Assembly: GCA_964342585.1 (NCBI GenBank)
Contig: CAYFHK010000002.1
Location: forward strand, 1 to 47,687
Source of the DNA: Parvularcula sp964342585
GTDB lineage: Bacteria; Pseudomonadota; Alphaproteobacteria; Caulobacterales; Parvularculaceae
DNA length: 47,687 nt
Reading direction: 5' to 3'
The notes under the pieces are model-generated. The model had not been told where the DNA came from. It saw only the letters and a program-made list of their open reading frames with translations, and did not search any database. Numbering within the stretch: position 1 is the first letter of the stretch; each line of letters opens with the position of its first letter. The translations under genes were made by a program, and so were the position numbers. Below, one piece after another: positions 8,522 to 16,464 of this stretch.

Positions 8522-9251
8522 TCCGCATTTTGTAAATCGGCCCGCGACCGCGATCAGGCTCAAGCGCGCCAAGCGGCATGCGATAAACGCGACGCTCACC
8601 GCAGAGGAACAGCGAAATTGGCCCTGTGACGAGGCCGTCGAAGGCGGGGTCGAGCACGTTCAACCCGCCCGTATACGCCCCAAAAGCCGGCATGATCATC
8701 CGGGTGCCATCGCTCAAAAAACAAGGGCGCCGTGCCCCGCGTCCGCCCTTTTGCACACGCGCACACGGGTGGAGGTGTCCAGCGACTTGCCAGCCCTCTG
8801 CTTCTCCGGGTTCATGGGTGAAGAGCAGCCCCGCGACTTCCGCAGTCTCATGCACTGCCCCGCGAAACCGTTTGGGCGGTTCAGGGTCATGATTGCCTAA
8901 GATCCAAATCCAGTCCGTCGCGCCACAAAGCGCAGCCAACCGCGCGGCATCCGCCTCATCCATCCGCGCTTCGCTGCCGCGATCGTGAAACGCATCGCCG
9001 AGCGAAAGCACCGTCTTCGGACGATAAAGCCGCACAACATGCTCGAGACGACGCAGCGTCTCCCGCGTGTCATAGGGTGGCAGGAATTGGCCACGCCGCG
9101 CAAAGGACGAGCCTTTTTCAAAGTGCAGGTCCGACACCACAAGCAAGTCATGCGCGGGCACAAACATCGCGCCCGTCGCGTCGAGCACCACAGACTGCCC
9201 GGCAAGCTTCATGGTTTCGAGCCAACTGATGTGCGCACGTTCATCACTCAT
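8466..9251 (-). CDS. pdeM: PdeM-like metallophosphoesterase (ligase-associated endonuclease family)
   Basis: A calcineurin-like phosphoesterase of about 261 residues. Metal-site motifs are in order: VVSDLHFEKGSS, LGDAFHD, ILGNHDPEPPK, FTHEP and GHLHPCARV. The family is named for its genomic link to DNA ligase, an Lhr-like helicase and an exonuclease; none of those lie here, and the partner is instead a THUMP methyltransferase gene 57 bases upstream. The start is uncertain. ATG 9251 is annotated, but ATG 9212 would give a protein starting MKLAGQSVV, closer to the family's usual N-terminus. Confidence 0.8.
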   Translation of the reverse strand: MSDERAHISWLETMKLAGQSVVLDATGAMFVPAHDLLVVSDLHFEKGSSFARRGQFLPPYDTRETLRRLEHVVRLYRPKTVLSLGDAFHDRGSEARMDEADAARLAALCGATDWIWILGNHDPEPPKRFRGAVHETAEVAGLLFTHEPGEAEGWQVAGHLHPCARVQKGGRGARRPCFLSDGTRMIMPAFGAYTGGLNVLDPAFDGLVTGPISLFLCGERRVYRMPLGALEPDRGRGPIYKMRITPAAGRETNRQGKEFGR

Positions 9252-9308
9252 CCCTTTATGCGTAAGGCCGACAGAACAAAACAGGAAGAAAAGGTTTTCC
9301 ACCAAGCG

Positions 9309-10433
9309 TCAAAGCGGCGCGGTGCGGTAGAGCCTGATCTTGAGCGGCCCGTGCGGCACCGGCGGCCCCACCTCTTCAAAAGGAAGGCCGGTCGCTTTGG
9401 CCAGCCGTCCCTCACTGGTGATGAGCCCGACGCGCCAGCCGCCAAATCGGGCCCGCATGGTCTGCCCAAAGGCCTGATAGAGAGCCGTCAGCTGGCCTTT
9501 GTCACCGATCCGCGCGCCGTAAGGGGGATTGGTCAGCACGAGACCCGGCGGCACGCCTTCCGCCGGGGCCACAACGCTGACGGGGTGCTGCGTGAACTGA
9601 ATGAGACCGTCGACGCCCGCTCGCGCGGCGTTGGCATTCGACATCTCAATGGCGCCCGCCAGCCGATCACTGCCAAACGCGATGGGCGTAGCTTGCTCTG
9701 GCTCCGCTTTCAGCTCGTTTTTCATATCCGTCCACTGATGTTGATCGAAGCTGGCGAGGCGCTCGAACGCGAAGGCACGGGCCCGTCCGGGCGCAAGCCC
9801 GGCACTGATCTCCGCCGCCTCGATGGGAATGGTGCCGGAGCCACAGAAAGGATCGACCAGCGCCTCGCCCGGTGCGTAGGAGCATTCACGAAGGAACATT
9901 GCCGCCAGCGTTTCACGCAAAGGCGCCTTGCCCACGGCTTGTTTGAAGCCGCGGCGGTGCAGGAGCTCGCCACAGCTGTCGATACTCAACGTGCACAGAT
10001 TGTCTTCGATGCGGCAGGCGATCTGGATCGTCGGCACGTTGCCTTCAGCCGCGACCGCCCCGGCGGCGAGGGCCGCGTTCAATACCCGCTCCGCCGCCGC
10101 ACCACTGTGATAGATCTTCGAGCGCTTGGTGGTGGCTTCCACCTTTATGGCGGTTTCTGGTGCCAAGAGATCCGTCCACGGCAGAGCGCGGGCGCGTTTA
10201 TCCAGCTGCGCAAGGTGAGTAACGCGAAACTGCGCAATGCGGACGAGGATCCGGCTCGCGCCCCGGCACCAAAGATTAAGCCGCCACACATCGGGCCAAT
10301 CGCCCTGCACCACAACGCCACCTGAAACGGCTACGGCACCGGCATAACCCAGCGCGTGCGTCTCCTGCAGCAGGGTGTGTTCAAGGCCCGGCGGGCCCTG
10401 CAGGAAGATTTCAAACGACGGCGCCTCGGTCAC
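9309..10433 (-). CDS. THUMP-domain class I RNA methyltransferase (RlmL-like)
   Basis: A 374-residue protein with an N-terminal ferredoxin-like/THUMP RNA-binding part (about residues 1-160) and a C-terminal methyltransferase domain. The SAM loop is DPFCGSGTIPIEAA and the amino-methylating active site is NPPYG, which indicates N-methylation of a nucleobase. It resembles the N-terminal half of RlmL, which makes m2G2445 in 23S rRNA; the exact target here is inferred, not shown. The start overlaps the dcd stop by four bases, so dcd, this gene and pdeM look like one operon. Confidence 0.85.
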   Translation of the reverse strand: MTEAPSFEIFLQGPPGLEHTLLQETHALGYAGAVAVSGGVVVQGDWPDVWRLNLWCRGASRILVRIAQFRVTHLAQLDKRARALPWTDLLAPETAIKVEATTKRSKIYHSGAAAERVLNAALAAGAVAAEGNVPTIQIACRIEDNLCTLSIDSCGELLHRRGFKQAVGKAPLRETLAAMFLRECSYAPGEALVDPFCGSGTIPIEAAEISAGLAPGRARAFAFERLASFDQHQWTDMKNELKAEPEQATPIAFGSDRLAGAIEMSNANAARAGVDGLIQFTQHPVSVVAPAEGVPPGLVLTNPPYGARIGDKGQLTALYQAFGQTMRARFGGWRVGLITSEGRLAKATGLPFEEVGPPVPHGPLKIRLYRTAPL

Positions 10434-11521
10434 GACTGATTGAAGTGCTTTGAAAGCCGCAGCCTCTGGCCCTGATAGTTGGAGGATAATTTTGATCCGT
10501 AGGCGTTCTCTGGCACGCGGGTGAGCCGCTCAAAGAGAAGACGCGCCACACACTGGCCATGGTCGATCACGAAAGGCGCATCATAGCCGCGCACTTCGAG
10601 CACCGCGCGGCTGCCAGATTCAAGACCAAAGCCAGGGTCAAAAAAGCCGGCATAGTGCACACGAAAGGCCCCAAGCTCGGTGTCGATTGGCACCATTTCG
10701 GCCGCCAAATCATGGGGTATGCGAAGCTCTTCAGCGCTCGCCAAAATATAGAACTCGTCCGGGTCGAGGATCATGAACCCGCTTTGGGGGCGTGGGATCG
10801 GCTCAAAATAATCATCAGGATCAAGAATACCGACCTTATCGACATCGATTAGGCCCGAATGTCGCCGCGCGCGGTAGCCGACCGTGTCGCCCAAGCTTTC
10901 GCCTAAATCGACCGAGAGCCGCAAGCCGCCATCGATCACATCGCCATCGGCATTGACGAGGCCATCGCCCTTCTGCAGGCGCGCCAAGTCAATGTCGCTT
11001 AAGGCACATGGCGGACGGCTGAGACGCAGCTGGTTGAGCGAAGAGCCCTCACGAACCAAAATAGAGAAAGTGCGCGGGCTGATCTCCGCGTAGAGGGGCC
11101 CTTCATAGCAATAGGGCACCGCCTCATACGAAGTTGACCGATCCGTCACCAAACGAACGAAAACATCGATACGACCCGTTGAACTTTTCGGGTTTGCCCG
11201 CGCAACCCACCCTTGCGGCAGGGCCAGCCGCTCTCGCAGCTCGACCACATATACGCAGCCCTTTTCGAGCACAGCGCCGCCTGAGAGGTCCAATTCGTGT
11301 AAGGACAAGCCGCCCTCGAGCCGCTCGGCCACCGTTTGCCCGCGCCCCGGCAAGAACGCCGCCCGCACCCGCCAGGCCCGCGTGCCTAAGGTAAGATCGA
11401 GACTGGCCGGCTGCACTTGGGTCGGCGTTAACGGCGCGCCAAGGCCGATCACACCCGCTTCAATCGCGTCGGTCAGGTCTTCGGCGATGAACACGCCGGG
11501 CGCGGTGGTTTGCGTTGACAT
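10430..11521 (-). CDS. dcd: dCTP deaminase, long alphaproteobacterial form
   Basis: A 363-residue enzyme expected to deaminate dCTP to dUTP in pyrimidine nucleotide synthesis. It is about twice the length of the E. coli enzyme, because a DCD_N-type half precedes a second dUTPase-like half. Visible pieces are QPASLDLTLG near the N-terminus, ANPKSSTGRIDVFVRL in the first half, and DPDEFYILASAE plus DPGFG and the GQCVARLLFERL strand in the second. The ATG at 11521 lies about 30 bases from the riboswitch candidate on the other strand, so this gene and metZ diverge from one short region. Confidence 0.9.
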   Translation of the reverse strand: MSTQTTAPGVFIAEDLTDAIEAGVIGLGAPLTPTQVQPASLDLTLGTRAWRVRAAFLPGRGQTVAERLEGGLSLHELDLSGGAVLEKGCVYVVELRERLALPQGWVARANPKSSTGRIDVFVRLVTDRSTSYEAVPYCYEGPLYAEISPRTFSILVREGSSLNQLRLSRPPCALSDIDLARLQKGDGLVNADGDVIDGGLRLSVDLGESLGDTVGYRARRHSGLIDVDKVGILDPDDYFEPIPRPQSGFMILDPDEFYILASAEELRIPHDLAAEMVPIDTELGAFRVHYAGFFDPGFGLESGSRAVLEVRGYDAPFVIDHGQCVARLLFERLTRVPENAYGSKLSSNYQGQRLRLSKHFNQS

Positions 11522-11553
11522 GGCAGGCTTAGCCGCTCTACGCCCGCGCCACT

Positions 11554-11623
11554 CGGGCCGGGTTTGGGCCGGCCGGCTTGCGGCGGCCCGGGTTGAAACA
11601 GGTCGACACCGCTAAAAGGCCGG
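11554..11623 (+). promoter_or_regulatory. SAM-II riboswitch candidate upstream of metZ
   Basis: The order of elements fits the metA-type SAM-II aptamer. CGGGCCG (11554-11560) can pair perfectly with CGGCCCG (11584-11590) as P1. The P1 loop holds GGTTTG, close to the consensus GATTTG, and the conserved GGCTTGC (11575-11581). After P1 come GTTGAAACA and then GCTAAAAGGCCGG (11611-11623), matching the conserved GCTAAA; its GGCCGG can form the pseudoknot with CCGGCC (11569-11574). The metZ start is 60 bases downstream. The family binds S-adenosylmethionine and lowers expression of methionine genes. The call is by eye, without a covariance search. Confidence 0.75.
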
Positions 11624-11682
11624 AGCGCTGCACGTCAAGCCGGGAAGAGAGCTTGGCATGCGCTGACCAAAGGCAACAGGTC

Positions 11683-12894
11683 GTGAAGAAGACAAGCGAT
11701 ACGTCAAAATGGCAACCGCGCACCAAAGCGGTGCGCAGCGGTGTGAACCGCGGATTTCAAGAAACCTCAGAGGCGCTGATCCTCACCTCGGGCTACGCGT
11801 ATGATAGCGCGGACCAGGCAGCTGGCCGGTTCAGCGGCGAGGATGACGGCTATATCTACTCGCGGTTTTCGAACCCCACGGTGGAGATGTTCGAAAACCG
11901 CCTCGCCGCCCTTGAAGGCGCGAATTGGTGCATGGCCGCCGCCACGGGCATGGCCGCGGTGACAGCAGGCTTTTTGAGCCAGCTCGCGCCCGGCGATCAC
12001 GTGGTCTCAAGCCGCGCGCTGTTCGGCTCCTGCCGATATGTGGCGGAGGATTTGTGCGGGCGGATGAAGATCGAAACGACCTTCATCGACGGCACCGACC
12101 TGAGCGCTTGGGAGCGCAACATCCGCCCCGAAACGAAGCTCTTTTTCCTGGAAAGCCCGTCTAACCCGGGCCTTGAAGTGCTCGATATCGCGGCCATCGC
12201 CCAGATCGCCAAGAAGCACGGCATCAAGCTGATGGTGGATAACGTGTTCGCCTCGCCGATCCTCCAGCACCCGCTCGAATTGGGGGCGGACCTCGTCGTT
12301 TATTCGGCCACCAAACATATGGATGGCCAAGGCCGCGTGCTCGGCGGCGCCATTTTGGGGCAAGACATCGATTGGCGGAACGAGATCCTCCGGCCATTCA
12401 TGCGCAACACTGGCCCTTCGCTGAGCCCGTTCAATGCTTGGGTCCTGGTCAAATCATTGGAAACGCTGGACCTTCGTGTCAGGGCGATGGCAGCGGGCGC
12501 CGCGGAAGTGGCCGACAATGTCGCCGACTATTTAGGCGGGCCGCTGAAAACCGTCCGTTACCCCTTCCGTGAGGATCACCCGCAGCATGCTGTGGCGCGC
12601 GACCAAATGGAAGCGGGCGGCACGGTCATCACGGTCGAATTCGATGGTGATGCTGAAGCGGCGCAAGCGCGGGCGTTCCGCTTCCTCAATGCGCTCGAAT
12701 TGATCGACGTCTCGAACAATCTCGGCGACGCCAAAACCCTTGCAACGCATCCCCGCACAACCACCCACCATCGATTGTCCGAGGAATCGCGGCTAGAACA
12801 AGGGGTGACCCCGGGGCTTGTCCGTATTTCCATTGGCCTTGAAGATCCGAAGGATTTAATCACAGATCTTCGACAGGCCCTCGATGGTGTGTGA
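11683..12894 (+). CDS. metZ: O-succinylhomoserine sulfhydrylase
   Basis: A 403-residue PLP enzyme of the Cys/Met metabolism family, making homocysteine directly from acylhomoserine and sulfide. Motifs are LTSGYAYDSA, YSRFSNPTVEMFE, the ATGMAAV loop, ESPSNPGLEV and the PLP lysine in YSATKHMDGQGRVLGG; the last form is typical of MetZ. The frame is open further upstream into the riboswitch candidate, so the GTG at 11683 is chosen: it gives the family N-terminus (SKWQPRTKAVRSG) and has an AGG-rich region upstream. It overlaps apaG by four bases. Confidence 0.9.
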   Translation: MKKTSDTSKWQPRTKAVRSGVNRGFQETSEALILTSGYAYDSADQAAGRFSGEDDGYIYSRFSNPTVEMFENRLAALEGANWCMAAATGMAAVTAGFLSQLAPGDHVVSSRALFGSCRYVAEDLCGRMKIETTFIDGTDLSAWERNIRPETKLFFLESPSNPGLEVLDIAAIAQIAKKHGIKLMVDNVFASPILQHPLELGADLVVYSATKHMDGQGRVLGGAILGQDIDWRNEILRPFMRNTGPSLSPFNAWVLVKSLETLDLRVRAMAAGAAEVADNVADYLGGPLKTVRYPFREDHPQHAVARDQMEAGGTVITVEFDGDAEAAQARAFRFLNALELIDVSNNLGDAKTLATHPRTTTHHRLSEESRLEQGVTPGLVRISIGLEDPKDLITDLRQALDGV

Positions 12895-13337
12895 GGGCCG
12901 CAGTAAGAGTGACGATGCGGCTGGCAATGCAGGACGACGACCATCTCTACGAATGTGTGACCCGTGGCATTCGCATTTCCGTGGAGCCAGACTTCCTCGA
13001 GGAAGATTCTGAGCCCTGCGAGGACCATTACGTTTGGGCCTACACCGTTCGGATCGACAATGAGTCCGGGCAAGTGGTGCATCTGAAAGCCAGACGCTGG
13101 CATATCACCGATGCCAGCGGTCGCACGGTGGTGGTCAGCGGCGATGGGGTGCTGGGCGAACAGCCCGTACTCCGCCCCGGCGATGCGTTTGAGTACACCT
13201 CGGGATGTCCGCTCACGACGCCATCGGGCCTGATGGTCGGCGTCTATGCGATGGAAAACGAGAGTGGCGAGGAATTCGAAGTGCAAATCCCCGCCTTCTC
13301 CCTCGACAGCCCGCATGACTGGCAGCGGCTGAATTAA
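12891..13337 (+). CDS. apaG: ApaG-domain protein
   Basis: A single immunoglobulin-like beta-sandwich domain matching ApaG: YVWAYTVRI, KARRWHITDASGR, GEQPVLRPGDAFEYTSGCPL and VQIPAFSLDSP. ApaG has been linked to cobalt and magnesium resistance, but its molecular action is not settled. The GTG at 12891 overlaps the metZ stop (GTGA). A later ATG at 12915 is also possible and would shorten it by eight residues. It sits between metZ and trkH in a likely operon. Confidence 0.9.
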   Translation: MRAAVRVTMRLAMQDDDHLYECVTRGIRISVEPDFLEEDSEPCEDHYVWAYTVRIDNESGQVVHLKARRWHITDASGRTVVVSGDGVLGEQPVLRPGDAFEYTSGCPLTTPSGLMVGVYAMENESGEEFEVQIPAFSLDSPHDWQRLN

Positions 13338-13379
13338 GCGGTGCTTCGTCGTCGCCCCAAACAGCGGTAAAACGCCGCC

Positions 13380-14843
13380 ATGCTCGATTTCAGGCCGGTC
13401 CTGCTGGTTATCGGCATTTTCGTGGCGATGTTTGGCGCCCTGATGCTGATCCCAATGCTCGCCGATCTCGTGTCGGGCGATCCGGATTGGCGCGCCTTCG
13501 GGTTATCGGCTTTGCTCGCTGGCGGCTTTGGCGGCGGGCTGACCGCCGCCAGTTGGGGACGGATCGAGTCGATCTCAGCGCGGCAGGGTTTTTTGGTGAC
13601 CACGCTCAGCTGGCTGGCGCTCGTTCTGGTTGCCTCGGTGCCGCTGATGCTGGGGTCGATGGAGCTCAGCTTCACCGACGCTTTTTTTGAGGCCATGTCC
13701 GGCCTGACCACCACCGGCGCCACCGTGGTGGTCGGCCTTGATGATGCGCCCCGCGGCTTTTTATTGTGGCGATCGATCCTGCAATGGATTGGCGGTGTGG
13801 GCGTCGTAATTATGGCGATCGCGCTCTTGCCCTTTCTCTCGGTCGGGGGGATGCAGCTCTTCCGTCTTGAGAGCTCCGATCAGTCCGACAAAATTCTGCC
13901 GGGGGCGTCGCAAATCGCGACGGCCATCACCTCTCTCTATGTGACCTTCACGGTTCTCTGTTTCTTGAGTTACCGGGCGATGGGCATGAATGCGTTCGAC
14001 GCCCTCAACCATGCCATGACCACAATCGCGACGGGGGGCTACTCCACGCGGGATGCCTCGTTCGGATATTTTCTCTCAGACCCGAATATCCGGGGACCGA
14101 TTGATTTGGTGGCGACCTTTTTCATGATCATGGGGGCGCTACCTTTCGGGGTCTATCTGTTGATGCTTCGGGGGCGTCTGAACGCCTTTGGCAACGATGC
14201 ACAGGTGCGATTCTTCTTAGCGGCAGCGGCAACGTTCATTCTGATCGTTGGCACGCGCATTGTTTCAGCGCTTGATTTCGACACCTTCACCGGGTTTCGC
14301 TACGCGGCTTTCAACGTCGTTTCCGTCATGACCGGCACCGGCTATGCGACGACAGATTACGGCCTTTGGGGCTCGTTCGCGGCGGGCTTCTTCTTTTGCA
14401 TCATGTTTGTGGGAGGTTGCGCGGGTTCCACATCGTGCGGGCTCAAAATCTTCCGCCTCCAGGTCGCTTTTGCCGCACTATGGGTTTACGCGCGACGGTT
14501 GGCGCATCCTCATCGGATCGTCACGGCACGGTATAATGGGCAAGCGATCACCGACGATGTGTTCTTATCGGTGATGAGCTTTGCCTTCGCCTATTTCACC
14601 TGCTTTGCCACGATCGCTGTCCTGCTTTCGCTCTTCCAGCTAGACGCGGTGACAGCGCTGTCGGCGGCCGGCTCCGCCATCGCCAATGTGGGGCCGGGGC
14701 TGGGACCGATCATCGGGCCGGCGGGCAACTATGCATCCCTGGTCGCACCGGTAAAATGGATACTCGCCTTCGCCATGCTGCTCGGACGGCTTGAAATCTT
14801 TACTGTGCTCGTTCTTCTAGCACCGGGCTTTTGGCGACGGTGA
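13380..14843 (+). CDS. trkH: TrkH-family potassium uptake channel subunit
   Basis: A 487-residue inner-membrane protein with about ten or more hydrophobic helices. The four pore-loop repeats can be seen: LTTTGATV, ATGGYST, TGTGYATTD and IANVGPGLGP. TrkH forms the K+ pathway and normally works with the cytoplasmic NAD-binding subunit TrkA, which is not in this window. The ATG at 13380 is 42 bases after apaG. The end lies ten bases from the end of phoB, which converges. Confidence 0.92.
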   Translation: MLDFRPVLLVIGIFVAMFGALMLIPMLADLVSGDPDWRAFGLSALLAGGFGGGLTAASWGRIESISARQGFLVTTLSWLALVLVASVPLMLGSMELSFTDAFFEAMSGLTTTGATVVVGLDDAPRGFLLWRSILQWIGGVGVVIMAIALLPFLSVGGMQLFRLESSDQSDKILPGASQIATAITSLYVTFTVLCFLSYRAMGMNAFDALNHAMTTIATGGYSTRDASFGYFLSDPNIRGPIDLVATFFMIMGALPFGVYLLMLRGRLNAFGNDAQVRFFLAAAATFILIVGTRIVSALDFDTFTGFRYAAFNVVSVMTGTGYATTDYGLWGSFAAGFFFCIMFVGGCAGSTSCGLKIFRLQVAFAALWVYARRLAHPHRIVTARYNGQAITDDVFLSVMSFAFAYFTCFATIAVLLSLFQLDAVTALSAAGSAIANVGPGLGPIIGPAGNYASLVAPVKWILAFAMLLGRLEIFTVLVLLAPGFWRR

Positions 14844-14853
14844 GCGTCGCCCT

Positions 14854-15546
14854 TTAGCCCGCGACTTCCAACGCATAACCCGCAGATCTGACCGTGCGGA
14901 TAGGATTGGTGTGGCCGTGTTTATTGAGGGCCTTCCGTAGACGTCCGATGTGTACGTCTACCGTGCGCGCCTCAACGAAGACGTCGGAGCCCCACACCGC
15001 ATTCAACAATTGCTCACGCGAGAAGACACGACCCGGATTTTGGATCAGGTGATCCAAGAGTTTGAATTCCGTCGGGCCCAGATGAATTTCATTCTCACCG
15101 CGACGCACGCGATGCGCCGCACGGTCGATTTCAATATCGCCGAAAATGACCGCCTCTGCGACCAATCCGGGCCGAATACGCCGAAGCACAGCATTGATCC
15201 GCGCCACCAGCTCCGCCATCGAAAACGGCTTCACCAAATAATCATCGGCCCCCATGTCGAGCCCTCGCACGCGATCGGCTTCTTCCGCGCGGGCGGTCAG
15301 CATGATGACGGGAATATTCTTTGTTTCCGTACGACTGCGGAGGCGGCGACACACTTCGATGCCCGAAATATTCGGCAACATCCAATCCAGGATGACAAGG
15401 TCGGGATGATCCTCATCAACGCGCAGCAATGCCTCTTCGCCATCCCGTGCCAGGACAGGTTCGAAGCCCTCTTTCGCCAAATTATACTCGAGAAGCGCGC
15501 TGATGGCCTCTTCATCCTCGACGATCAACACTCGGGTCGCGCTCAT
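14854..15546 (-). CDS. phoB: Phosphate regulon response regulator PhoB
   Basis: A 230-residue OmpR-type regulator. The receiver domain has the acidic pair VEDEE, the phospho-acceptor Asp54 in VILDWMLP and the LVKPFS lysine; the C-terminal winged-helix domain has LGPTEFKLLDHL, FSREQLLNAVWG, RTVDVHIGRLRKAL and TVRSAGYAL. It activates Pho-box promoters when phosphorylated by PhoR. It follows phoU with a 59-base gap and is probably co-transcribed with it. Confidence 0.93.
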   Translation of the reverse strand: MSATRVLIVEDEEAISALLEYNLAKEGFEPVLARDGEEALLRVDEDHPDLVILDWMLPNISGIEVCRRLRSRTETKNIPVIMLTARAEEADRVRGLDMGADDYLVKPFSMAELVARINAVLRRIRPGLVAEAVIFGDIEIDRAAHRVRRGENEIHLGPTEFKLLDHLIQNPGRVFSREQLLNAVWGSDVFVEARTVDVHIGRLRKALNKHGHTNPIRTVRSAGYALEVAG

Positions 15547-15605
15547 CTTACTCCTCGTCCGTCAGTCACCAGGCGCGGGCCACCGACCTGTCGCGCGCCG
15601 TTGGG

Positions 15606-16340
15606 TTATGGCCTCGCCGCCGCCTGAGCCGTCAAGGCGGTGACGCTGGTAAAATCTTTCTTCGGCCGTTCGCCAGCCAATTCCGTGCCGGTCAGGGTGT
15701 AATGGACCCGCTCGGCGATATTTGTTGCGTGGTCGCCAATACGCTCAAAGTTCTTCGCCACGAAGACCAAATGCGTGCCCTCGACGATATTCACCGAATA
15801 CTGGCTCATGGACACGAGGATCTCGCGGAAGATGGAGTTGTACAGCTCATCGATCTGCGCGTCGGTTTCGCGGACCGCTCGCGCCACATCGGGATTGCTG
15901 CGGAAGAGGGCATCCAGGCTCTCACCAAACTGCGCCAGCGCACTGCGCCCCATGCGCGCCACCACAGGCGAAACGCGCATTGCCGGCTCTGTATCTTCAG
16001 CAGAAGCCAAAGCGGTCGTCCGCTTGGCCACGTTTTTCGCCAAATCGCCGATACGTTCCATCTCGGCCGCGATCTTCACCGCCGTCATCGCCCGACGCAG
16101 GGATTCGCCCGTGGGCCGGGTATCTTCGAGAATGCCGACAACCTGACGTTCGATCAGCCGTTCATGCTCATCCACATGGCTATCGCTCGACCACACGCTC
16201 TGCGCGAGGGCCTCATCGCCGCGCTCGAAGGCGGCGATCGCATCAGCAACCTGCTGCTCAACAACACCACCCATCGTCGCGAGGGCGATGTCGACCTTTT
16301 CGAGCCGGCCGGTGGCAGATTTGAGCAAACCAAAAGGCAT
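15606..16340 (-). CDS. phoU: Phosphate signalling protein PhoU
   Basis: A 244-residue all-helical protein with two PhoU repeats, each with an acidic metal-binding helix: AAEMERIGDLAKNVAKR and VAKNFERIGDHATNIAER. PhoU links the Pst transporter to PhoR and holds the Pho response off when phosphate is plentiful. The ATG at 16340 has GGGAG about seven bases upstream. The Pst genes that usually lie beside it are absent, and a 124-base gap separates it from phoR. Confidence 0.92.
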   Translation of the reverse strand: MPFGLLKSATGRLEKVDIALATMGGVVEQQVADAIAAFERGDEALAQSVWSSDSHVDEHERLIERQVVGILEDTRPTGESLRRAMTAVKIAAEMERIGDLAKNVAKRTTALASAEDTEPAMRVSPVVARMGRSALAQFGESLDALFRSNPDVARAVRETDAQIDELYNSIFREILVSMSQYSVNIVEGTHLVFVAKNFERIGDHATNIAERVHYTLTGTELAGERPKKDFTSVTALTAQAAARP

Positions 16341-16464
16341 GTAGCACTCCCAGGGAGGAAATCATGTGCCTGATTTGTGTGACAGATTCTTGTCCCGATC
16401 ACACTAGATATAGCAGTCGATCATGCGCGTAACCACGTGTATTTGCCGCTCAAATCCCGGACCA

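Noticed and set aside
8985..10325. Long plus-strand open frame opposite pdeM and the THUMP methyltransferase
   Set aside because: It lies antisense to two clear enzymes and its translation is Arg/His-rich without domains, as expected from a GC-rich shadow frame.
16377..16396. Possible Pho box before phoU (CTGTCAC on the minus strand)
   Set aside because: Only the first seven-base half matches; the second half at the right spacing is poor.
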